Translations under genes and position numbers: made by a program | Source of the DNA: FEN-299 sp963727765 | GTDB taxonomy: Bacteria > Acidobacteriota > Vicinamibacteria > Vicinamibacterales > Fen-181 | Direction: 5' to 3' | NCBI GenBank assembly: GCA_963727765.1 | Contig: CAVSGZ010000009.1 | Coordinates: forward strand, 1 to 64,000 | Length of the DNA: 64,000 nt | Notes under the pieces: generated by a model | Seen by the model: only the letters and a program-made list of their open reading frames with translations | Told to the model about the DNA's origin: nothing | Database searches by the model: none | Shown: in pieces, positions 17,610-27,131 of the stretch | Position numbering within the stretch: position 1 is the first letter of the stretch | Layout of the letters: every line of letters begins with the position of its first letter

Positions 17610-18221
17610 TCAAGATTCGAGCCGACCCACGGCCACGGTGGCCGGCCGCAGCACGTCGTCGCCGATGCCGTAGCCGGGGCAGATCACGCTGACCACGTGA
17701 TCGTCCAAAGCCGGGTCGGTCACAGGCACGATCGAGACGGCTTCGTGCCGCCGGGGATCGAAGGGCACCCCCTCGTCCTGGAAGCGCTGGACCTGGTAAG
17801 ACGCCAGCTTGGAGAGCAGGAGGTCGCGCACCAGTTCCACGCCCTTGAGAAGGCCGGTGTCTCCAGGCGCGCCGGATGCTCCGGCTGCAATGGCCCGGTC
17901 GAGGTTGTCGGCCACCTCGAGCAGTTCGATGAGGAGCGCTCTGCGGGCGCGGTCGATCTCCTTGTCGATGTCGCGGCGGAGCCGCGCGCGGACCTGCTCG
18001 AACTCGGCCGCGCTGTCGCGGTAGCGCTGGGCGTGGGCCTGGATGGCCTTGTCCTTCTCGGCGAGCTGCTGTTCGAGCTCCTCGAGGTAGCTGGGCTTTC
18101 TGGGCCGACCGGCCTCGGCCGTCGCTCCGGTGTCGCCGTGGGTCCACCAGCGGCGGTCGACGACTTTCACCGGGCCGTCGCCGTCGTGGTCGTGTGTTTC
18201 GCGTGGGTCGTCTGTGTCCAT
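17610..18221 (-). CDS. grpE: Nucleotide exchange factor GrpE
   Basis: Nucleotide exchange factor for DnaK. A long N-terminal coiled coil (YLEELEQQLAEKDKAIQAHA, then RYRDSAAEFEQVRARLRRDI) leads to LLIELLEVADNLDRAI, the canonical GrpE helix, and LLSKLASYQVQRFQDEGVPF, FDPRRHEAVS and the beta domain VVSVICPGYGIGDDVLRPAT. The ATG at 18221 (MDTDDPRE) gives 203 residues. It lies 20 bases downstream of clpA on the same strand and is very likely cotranscribed. No dnaK or dnaJ is in the window. This may be a second GrpE. Confidence 0.9.
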   Translation of the reverse strand: MDTDDPRETHDHDGDGPVKVVDRRWWTHGDTGATAEAGRPRKPSYLEELEQQLAEKDKAIQAHAQRYRDSAAEFEQVRARLRRDIDKEIDRARRALLIELLEVADNLDRAIAAGASGAPGDTGLLKGVELVRDLLLSKLASYQVQRFQDEGVPFDPRRHEAVSIVPVTDPALDDHVVSVICPGYGIGDDVLRPATVAVGRLES

Positions 18222-18241
18222 GATGTCGAAGCGGCGGGCGA

Positions 18242-20590
<2,349 letters not shown>

Positions 20591-20620
20591 GGGACTCCTC
20601 GATCCTCCCAACGCGGCGGG

Positions 20621-20935
20621 CTACGCCGCTTCGACGCTCGCCCTCAGGGGGAACCCGCGTTCCCGGGCCAGCGTGTGCACGAGGCCGGCCTTGGTCTCCG
20701 CGATCTCGTGCGGGTAGACGCCCGCGGTGCCCCGCCCGTGGCAGTGCACCTCCATCATCACCCGGTACGCCTCGGCCGGCTGCCTCAGGAAGACCGTCTC
20801 GAGCACCGACACGACGAAGTCCATCGTCGTGTAGTCGTCGTTGTGGAGCACGACCCGGAACAGGGGAGACTGGCGGACCTCCTGTTCGGGGTGATCGACG
20901 ATCTCCGTGCCGCGCGCGGGGCGTTGGTCCGGCAT
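20621..20935 (-). CDS. clpS: ATP-dependent Clp protease adaptor ClpS
   Basis: A 104-residue N-recognin adaptor for ClpA. FRVVLHNDDYTTMDFVVSVL is the family signature (N-degron pocket Asn-Asp-Asp). AYRVMMEVHCHGRGTAGVYP contains the conserved HxxG region. It is the first gene of clpS-clpA-grpE; the promoter lies in 20936-21137. Confidence 0.95.
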   Translation of the reverse strand: MPDQRPARGTEIVDHPEQEVRQSPLFRVVLHNDDYTTMDFVVSVLETVFLRQPAEAYRVMMEVHCHGRGTAGVYPHEIAETKAGLVHTLARERGFPLRASVEAA

Positions 20936-21137
20936 CCGCTCATGAGGCGCGGCCCGGGGCCGCGCCGCGCATCCTCCGTGATTGGCCGTGGGGCAAGCTC
21001 CTTCAGTATAAGCCTACTGGCGGCCGGCCGCAGGTGCCGACCGGGCGGCCGCGGTCGTACGATATACTGACCTTTCAGTCATTCAACTGACCGTACGGGC
21101 CAGGCGCCCGGCGGCGAGAGGAGCCGTAGTCACGCGT
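20936..21137. promoter_or_regulatory. Divergent promoter region with candidate TetR operator
   Basis: The gap between clpS (minus) and a tetR gene (plus). Near 21065-21090 it contains ACTGACCTTTCAGTCATTCA followed by ACTGACC. ACTGA-CCTT-TCAGT is a perfect 5-bp-arm inverted repeat, and ACTGACC occurs twice. A TATACT hexamer (about 21062) sits at its edge. This fits an operator for the adjacent TetR-family gene. The site assignment is inference. Confidence 0.4.
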
Positions 21138-21746
21138 ATGGCCCGGACCAAGAAAGACGTGGTCACCGAGTTCCGCCAGACCGGGATCCTCGATGCCGCC
21201 TACCGGGTGTTCGCCGAGCGGGGCTTCGAGCAGGCGACGATGTCGGAGATCGCCGCCGTGGCGGGCGTCGCCAAGGGGACGCTCTACCTGTACTACCCAT
21301 CCAAGCAGGACATCTACGACGCGGCCCTCCGGGAGAGCGTGGAGGAAGTGGACGCCCGCACGAAAGCGGCGCTGGGCGGCGGGCGGACCGTCGCCGACAA
21401 GATCCACGCGTTCATCGAGACCAAGCTCCGCTATTTCGAGGAGCACCGCGACTTCTTCCGCATCACCGAGCGGGAGTTCGGCTGCCCGGCCTGTCAGCGC
21501 GACCAGCACGCCCGGCACATCGACGAGCTGCGCCTCGAGCAGGTGAAGCTGCTCGACCGGATCCTGCAGCAGGCCGTCCGCCGCAAGGCGATCCGTCCGG
21601 TCCGCACCGAGGCCACGGCGTTCGCGATCTTCGACATCACGCGGAGCATCGTGACCCAGCGGCTGCGGGGCACGAGCCGCGCGACGCTCGACGACGACAT
21701 CGGATTCGCGTTCGACCTCACGTGGAAAGGAATCGGAAACCGATGA
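21138..21746 (+). CDS. TetR/AcrR-family repressor of the efflux operon
   Basis: A 202-residue protein. The DNA-binding domain is FRQTGILDAAYRVFAERGFE, then MSEIAAVAGVAKGTLYLYYP, the usual TetR helix-turn-helix. The C-terminal ligand domain contains a Cys pair (FGCPACQRD) and is otherwise unremarkable. The stop overlaps the ATG of the tolC-like gene (ATGA), so it heads the efflux operon and probably represses it. Confidence 0.9.
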   Translation: MARTKKDVVTEFRQTGILDAAYRVFAERGFEQATMSEIAAVAGVAKGTLYLYYPSKQDIYDAALRESVEEVDARTKAALGGGRTVADKIHAFIETKLRYFEEHRDFFRITEREFGCPACQRDQHARHIDELRLEQVKLLDRILQQAVRRKAIRPVRTEATAFAIFDITRSIVTQRLRGTSRATLDDDIGFAFDLTWKGIGNR

Positions 21747-23221
21747 GAACGAGGCAGACAGGCAGGGGGCGACGGGTGGCCGTGTTCGCCGTGGCCGGGC
21801 TGGTCGTGCTGGCCGGCGCCAGTCGCGGCCAGGCGCCGGGCGGGGAGCCGCAGCTCCCGCGGCAGGGGGGCATCCCGCTGCCCGGGGCGTCGAGCGCCCT
21901 GACGATTTCGCAGAGCGCCCTGTCGGGGGGCGTTCCGAAAGGGCAGGCGACGGCGGGCGTGCTGCCCCTCTCCCTGACCGATGCCATCGCCCGCGGGCTC
22001 GAGCAGAACCTGGGGGTCATTTTGAGCGAGCAGTCGGCCCGGTCGGCCAACGGCACCCGCTGGCAAGCGCTCAGCGGCATGCTGCCGACCGCCGCGCTGA
22101 CGGTGGGCGAGGCGCGCGAGAAGATCAACCTCGAGGAGTACGGGTTCCCGGTGTCGCCCGGGGAGTCGCCGATCCTCGGCCCCTTCGACGTCTCGTCGCT
22201 CCACCTCACCGCCGCGACGCCGATCTTCGACTATGCGGCGATTCAGCGTGCCAGGGCGGGCGCCGACGCCGCAACGGCCGCCAAGCACTCCTTCCGCGAC
22301 GCGCGGGACATGGTCGTGTTCGTGACCGCAAACCTCTACCTCCAGGCGGTCACCGGCGCGAGCCGGATCGACGCGGCGCGGGCCCAGCTCGTCACCGCGC
22401 AGGCGCTCTACGACCGGGCCGTCATCCAGAAACAGGCCGGTGTCATCGCCGGCATCGAGGTGCTGCGGGCGCAGGTGCAGCTGCAGTCGCAGCACGAGCG
22501 CGTGATCTTCTTCGAGAACGAGTTCGCCAAGCAGAAGCTGGCGCTGGCCCGGGCCATCGGAATCCCGCTCGGGCAGCGGATCGATCTGACCGACCGGGCG
22601 CCCTATGCGGCGCTCCAGCCGATCACGCTCGACGAGAGCCTGAAGCAGGCCTACGCGTCCCGCGAGGACCTGCGCAGCGCCCAGGCGCTGGTCGATGCGG
22701 CCCGGGCCGCCAAGCAGTCGGCGATCGGCGAGGCGTTGCCCTCGGCGCACCTGCTGGCCGACGTCGGCCGCAGCTCGAACGCGTGGGACTCGCTCAAGGG
22801 GACTTACGCCGTCCAGGCGACGGTGACCATCCCGATCTTCCAGGGCGGCCGGGTCGTGGGCCGCGTGGAACAGGCCGACGCCCAGCTCAAGCAGCAGGAG
22901 GCGCAGGTCGAGGACCTTCGCGCCCGGGTCGAATACGAGGTGCGCTCGGCCCTGCTCGACGTGCAGGCGTCCGACGACCGGGTCCGCGTGGCGAAGAGCG
23001 CCGCCGAGCTGGCCGACGCGCAGCTCGCGCAGGCCCAGGACCGGTTCACGGCCGGCGTCTCGAGCAACATCGAGGTCGTGCAGGCGCAGGAGGCGGTCGC
23101 CACCGCCACCGACAATTACCTGTCGGCCCTCTACGCGCACAACCTGGCGAAGATCTCGCTCGCCCGCGCCGTCGGCCTCTCCGAAGCGCGTGCGCGGCAG
23201 TTCCTCGGAGGCACCGACTAA
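21743..23221 (+). CDS. TolC-family outer-membrane efflux protein
   Basis: A 492-residue protein with a signal peptide (VAVFAVAGLVVLAGASRGQA). Two outer-membrane-efflux-protein repeats are recognisable: LSLTDAIARGLEQNLGVILS near residue 80, and after the midpoint ITLDESLKQAYASREDLRSA. Long helices rich in Ala/Gln/Glu follow (VEQADAQLKQQEAQVEDLRA and RVAKSAAELADAQLAQAQDR). FTAGVSSNIEVVQAQEAVAT is the typical conserved region. It forms the trimeric exit duct for the EmrA/EmrB-like pair encoded next. The TAA stop overlaps the next ATG. Confidence 0.92.
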   Translation: MRTRQTGRGRRVAVFAVAGLVVLAGASRGQAPGGEPQLPRQGGIPLPGASSALTISQSALSGGVPKGQATAGVLPLSLTDAIARGLEQNLGVILSEQSARSANGTRWQALSGMLPTAALTVGEAREKINLEEYGFPVSPGESPILGPFDVSSLHLTAATPIFDYAAIQRARAGADAATAAKHSFRDARDMVVFVTANLYLQAVTGASRIDAARAQLVTAQALYDRAVIQKQAGVIAGIEVLRAQVQLQSQHERVIFFENEFAKQKLALARAIGIPLGQRIDLTDRAPYAALQPITLDESLKQAYASREDLRSAQALVDAARAAKQSAIGEALPSAHLLADVGRSSNAWDSLKGTYAVQATVTIPIFQGGRVVGRVEQADAQLKQQEAQVEDLRARVEYEVRSALLDVQASDDRVRVAKSAAELADAQLAQAQDRFTAGVSSNIEVVQAQEAVATATDNYLSALYAHNLAKISLARAVGLSEARARQFLGGTD

Positions 23222-24528
23222 TGGCGGACCGAGTTGATGAACGGGAGAATGTCACCATGAGCGAGGCAACGAGGGCCGGCGCGCCGGCCGAACCGGTATC
23301 GGGTGGCGGCGTGGGCGGGTACCTTCGCGGCGGGCGCGGCCGTGGCTGGCTCCTGGCGGGAGGCGTCCTGGTCCTGGTGGTCCTTGCCGGCATCTGGTGG
23401 TACCTGGGCGGCCACGAGTCGACCGACGACGCGCAGATCGACGGCCACATCGTGCCGATCGCGGCCCGCGTCGGCGGGACGGTCGCCGACGTCAAGGTCG
23501 ACGACAACCAGGTGGTCGAGGCCGGCGCGGTCCTGGTCGCGATCGATCAGCGCGATTACCAAACCGCGCTCCAGCGCGCCGAGGCCGATTACGCGGACGC
23601 GCAGGCGGCGCTGGCGGCCGCGCAGGCTGGCGTGCCCATTACCTCGACGACGACCGCCAGCCAGATGAGTTCGGCTGGCGCCAACGTCGACCGCTCCGTG
23701 GCAGGGGCCGACGCGGCGACGCGCGACGTGGACGCGGCCCGGGCGCGGCTGGCGTCCATGCAGGCGCGGCTCCAGGAGGCCCAGGCCAACGCCACGCGCG
23801 CCTCGCGCGATCTCGAGCGGATGAAGCAGCTGATCGCGAAGGACGAAGTCTCGCAGCAGCAGTACGACGCCGCCGTGGCGGCCGCCGACGCCGCCAAGGC
23901 CACCGTGGACTCGGCGCGTGCGTCGGTGAACGAAGCGACGCAGGCGGTGTCGGTCGCCGAGAGCCGGCGCGTGCAGGCGACCAATGCGCTGACGCAGGCG
24001 CAGGCCGAGCTCCGCACCGCCGGGACCGGACCCGAGCAGGTGGCCGTGACCAAGGCCCGGGCGGAGTCGGCTGCGGCGCGCGTGCTTCAGGCCAAGGCCG
24101 TGCTCGGGCAGGCCAACCTCAACCTCGCTTACACCGTCGTCAAGGCGCCGGTGGCGGGGCGCATCAGCAAGAAAAGCGTTGAGCCCGGGCAAGTCGTCCA
24201 GGCCGGGCAGCCGCTGCTCGCCATCGTGCCGGTCGAGGACATCTGGATCACGGCGAACTTCAAGGAGACGCAGCTCGAAAACATGCGGCCGGGCCAGCGG
24301 GCCACCGTCTCGGTGGATGCCTACGGTCGCACCTACGAGGGCCACGTCGACAGCATCGCCGCCGCGACCGGCGCCCGGTTCAGCCTCCTGCCGCCCGAGA
24401 ACGCCACGGGCAACTACGTGAAGGTCGTCCAGCGCATCCCCGTCAAGATCGTGCTCGACAAGGGCCAGGATCCCCAGCACCTGCTCCGTCCGGGCATGTC
24501 GGTCGTTCCGACGGTGCACACGAGGTAG
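23221..24528 (+). CDS. HlyD/EmrA-type membrane-fusion protein
   Basis: A 435-residue protein with an N-terminal membrane anchor (GWLLAGGVLVLVVLAGIWWY). STDDAQIDGHIVPIAARVGG is the EmrA-type lipoyl start. A long coiled-coil hairpin runs over about residues 100-280 (QARLQEAQANATRASRDLER and similar). The second lipoyl half is YTVVKAPVAGRISKKSVEPG. The beta-barrel part contains WITANFKETQLENMRPGQRA. It links the inner-membrane MFS pump to TolC. It overlaps the previous gene by one base. Confidence 0.92.
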   Translation: MADRVDERENVTMSEATRAGAPAEPVSGGGVGGYLRGGRGRGWLLAGGVLVLVVLAGIWWYLGGHESTDDAQIDGHIVPIAARVGGTVADVKVDDNQVVEAGAVLVAIDQRDYQTALQRAEADYADAQAALAAAQAGVPITSTTTASQMSSAGANVDRSVAGADAATRDVDAARARLASMQARLQEAQANATRASRDLERMKQLIAKDEVSQQQYDAAVAAADAAKATVDSARASVNEATQAVSVAESRRVQATNALTQAQAELRTAGTGPEQVAVTKARAESAAARVLQAKAVLGQANLNLAYTVVKAPVAGRISKKSVEPGQVVQAGQPLLAIVPVEDIWITANFKETQLENMRPGQRATVSVDAYGRTYEGHVDSIAAATGARFSLLPPENATGNYVKVVQRIPVKIVLDKGQDPQHLLRPGMSVVPTVHTR

Positions 24529-24531
24529 CGG

Positions 24532-26133
24532 GTGACCGAGACGGTGACGGAGACAGAGACGGGGACCGAGACGGAGGCGAGAACCCGGCCGGCCCCCAGC
24601 CCCTGGATCATTTCGGTTGCGGTGATGATCGGCACGTTCATGGTGGTGCTCGACACCACCATCGTGAACGTGTCGTTGCCGCACATCGCCGGCAACCTGT
24701 CGGCGAGCATCGAGGAATCGACCTGGACGCTCACCGCGTACCTGGCGGCCAACGCGATCATCCTGCCAATCACCGGTTGGCTCGCCAATTACTTCGGCCG
24801 TCGGCGGCTGCTGCTGCTCTCGGTGGCGGGCTTCACCGGCGCGTCGCTGCTCTGTGGCCTCTCCACCAGCCTCACCGTGCTCGTGGCCTGGCGGGTCGTC
24901 CAGGGCGTGACCGGGGGGGTGCTGCAACCGCTGTCGCAGGCGATCATGCTCGAAGTGTTCGAGCCGAAGGATCGGGGAAAGGCGATGGCCTTCTTCGGGC
25001 TCGGTGTCGTGGTGGCGCCGGTACTCGGTCCCGTGCTCGGCGGCTGGCTGACCGACAACTACTCGTGGCGGTGGGTCTTCTACGTGAACCTGCCGGTCGG
25101 CATCGCCGCGTTCATGATGCTGCGGGCCTACGTGTTCGACCCGCCGTATATCAAGCGCGGGACGGCCCGGATCGACTACTGGGGGATCGGCCTGCTCGCG
25201 ATCGGCATTGCCGCCCTCCAGATCGGGCTCGACCAGGGACAGCAGGAAGACTGGTTCTCCTCGACCTTGATCGTCACGCTGGCCGTGGTCTCGGTCGTGG
25301 GCATCGGGGCCTTCATCGTGCACGCGCTGACGGCCCGCGACCCGGTGGTCCAGCTGCGCCTGTTCAAGGAGCCGACCTTCGCGACCGGCGTGGCGCTCAT
25401 CACGGCCATGGGCGTGGGGCTCTACGGGAGCCTGGTGCTGATGCCGGTGCTGCTGCAGACGCTGCTCGGCTATCCGTCGCTCGAGGCGGGCTACGCGATG
25501 GCGCCGCGGGGCGTCGGGTCGCTCGTCGCGATGCCGATCATCGGCGTGCTGATGAACCGGATCGATCCGCGGCGAATGCTCGCCCTCGGGTTCCTGGTCA
25601 ACGGGCTCACCATGTACTGGATGTCGACCCTGTGCCTCGACGCCGGCTACTGGGACATCTTCTGGCCGCAGTTGGTCCAGGGCGTCGGGATGGGGATGCT
25701 GTTCGTGCCGCTGACGACGGTGGCCATGGACCGGATTTCGCAGAAGGACATGGGGCAGGCCACCAGCCTCTTCAACCTGCTCCGAAACATCGGCGGGTCG
25801 GCCGGGATCGCGCTCATCGAGACCGCGCTCGCGCGCGACCGCCAGGCGCACATCAACATCCTGGGTTCGCACGTCACCGCCTACGCGCCGGCCACGCGAT
25901 CGATGTTCGACGCTCTGCGGGGCGCGTTCGTGGCGCGGGGCAGCGATCTGGCGACGGCGACCACCCGGGCCTACGCGGCGCTGTTCGGCATGGTCCAGCA
26001 GCAGGCCGCCATGCTCTCGTTCCTGCACGCCTTCCAGTTGCTGGCGGTGGTGTTCGTCGTGATGGTGCCGTTCGTCTTCCTGATGAGGAAGCCACGTCAT
26101 CACGAGGACGTCGCGGTGATGATCGGAGAGTAG
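24532..26133 (+). CDS. EmrB/QacA-type MFS drug exporter (DHA2, 14 TM)
   Basis: A 533-residue protein. After a Thr/Glu-rich tail, TM1 contains VVLDTTIVNVSLPHIAGNL, the DHA2 motif D1 (LDxTxVNVALP). Motif A is WLANYFGRRRLLLLS, and motif C lies in FFGLGVVVAPVLGPVLGGWL. About 14 hydrophobic segments follow. The start is GTG at 24532, three bases after the emrA-like stop. It probably exports hydrophobic toxic compounds through EmrA/TolC. Confidence 0.93.
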   Translation: MTETVTETETGTETEARTRPAPSPWIISVAVMIGTFMVVLDTTIVNVSLPHIAGNLSASIEESTWTLTAYLAANAIILPITGWLANYFGRRRLLLLSVAGFTGASLLCGLSTSLTVLVAWRVVQGVTGGVLQPLSQAIMLEVFEPKDRGKAMAFFGLGVVVAPVLGPVLGGWLTDNYSWRWVFYVNLPVGIAAFMMLRAYVFDPPYIKRGTARIDYWGIGLLAIGIAALQIGLDQGQQEDWFSSTLIVTLAVVSVVGIGAFIVHALTARDPVVQLRLFKEPTFATGVALITAMGVGLYGSLVLMPVLLQTLLGYPSLEAGYAMAPRGVGSLVAMPIIGVLMNRIDPRRMLALGFLVNGLTMYWMSTLCLDAGYWDIFWPQLVQGVGMGMLFVPLTTVAMDRISQKDMGQATSLFNLLRNIGGSAGIALIETALARDRQAHINILGSHVTAYAPATRSMFDALRGAFVARGSDLATATTRAYAALFGMVQQQAAMLSFLHAFQLLAVVFVVMVPFVFLMRKPRHHEDVAVMIGE

Positions 26134-26136
26134 CGG

Positions 26137-27036
26137 ATGGTGACGACACTCGATCTGGCGTTCCAGGGGCGGCGAGGGGTCGTCGCCGCCGGGCTGCTCG
26201 AAGGCCCGGACGGCCTGGTCCTCGTCGATCCGGGGCCGGCCTCGTGCCTCGAGACGCTGCGGGCGGGACTCTCGGCCAGCGGCGGCGCGCTCGACGACGT
26301 GTCGGCGGTGCTGGTCACGCACATCCACCTGGACCATTCAGGCGGCGTGGGCGTGATCGTCAGGTCGAACCCCCGCATCCAGGTGTACGTGCACCGCCGC
26401 GGGGCGCCGCACATCGTCGATCCGTCGAAGCTGCTGTCGAGCGCCGGCCGCCTCTACGGCGACGCGATGGATCGCCTGTGGGGCGAAGTGGCGCCGGTTC
26501 CGGCCGCCAACGTGCACGCGCTGGACGGTGGGGAGACGCTGCGCCCGGCCGGACTGGACGTGCGCGTGGCGGACACGCCCGGGCACGCGTCGCACCACGT
26601 GAGCTACCTCGACGTGGCCAGCGGCACGGCGTTTGTCGGCGACACCGGCGGGATCCGGGTGGGCGCCCCCCTGCTGGTGATCCCGCCGACGCCGCCGCCC
26701 GACATCGACCTGGAAGCGTGGAAGGTGAGTCTGGACCGGTTCCGCGCGTGGTCGCCGGACGCGGTGTTCGTCACGCACTTCGGCCGCTTCGAGCATCCGC
26801 TCGATCACCTCGCCGATCTCGAGCGGCACCTGGCGGAGATGGCCGGCTGGGTGCAGGCGCTGCTGGCGGAGCCGTCTCTCGACGACGCGCAGCGGATGGC
26901 GCGGTTCGGCGAGCGCCTCGCCGCCCTTTTCGCTGATCGGCTCCCCGACGACGACTGGGTCCAGCGGTACACGGCGGCGGTGCCGGTGGATCACTGCTGG
27001 CAGGGCCTCGCCAGGTACTGGCAGCGGCGTCTGTAG
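26137..27036 (+). CDS. Metallo-beta-lactamase-fold hydrolase
   Basis: A 299-residue protein with the zinc motif VLVTHIHLDHSGGVGVIV (HxHxDH, about residue 65). VADTPGHASHHVSYLD and TAFVGDTGGIRVG supply the later metal ligands. The C-terminal helical segment (LERHLAEMAGWVQALLAEPS) is characteristic of a lyase-like MBL subgroup. It starts three bases after the exporter stop, so it belongs to the efflux operon. It might hydrolyse the exported compound or act on a thioester such as a glutathione adduct. The substrate is unknown. Confidence 0.85.
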   Translation: MVTTLDLAFQGRRGVVAAGLLEGPDGLVLVDPGPASCLETLRAGLSASGGALDDVSAVLVTHIHLDHSGGVGVIVRSNPRIQVYVHRRGAPHIVDPSKLLSSAGRLYGDAMDRLWGEVAPVPAANVHALDGGETLRPAGLDVRVADTPGHASHHVSYLDVASGTAFVGDTGGIRVGAPLLVIPPTPPPDIDLEAWKVSLDRFRAWSPDAVFVTHFGRFEHPLDHLADLERHLAEMAGWVQALLAEPSLDDAQRMARFGERLAALFADRLPDDDWVQRYTAAVPVDHCWQGLARYWQRRL

Positions 27037-27131
27037 GCGGGCGGCGGCGCCGACCTGCGGCGCCGACCCGCTCACCACCCGGAGGAGCCGGGCCTATACT
27101 CTCTGCAGCATCGGTAGTCTGGAGGCACCGG

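Noticed and set aside
23218..26337. Long minus-strand open frame of over 1,000 codons opposite the efflux genes
   Set aside because: It is the complement of clearly coding, very GC-rich genes. The residues are Arg/His/Asp-rich with no domain, as expected for a shadow frame.
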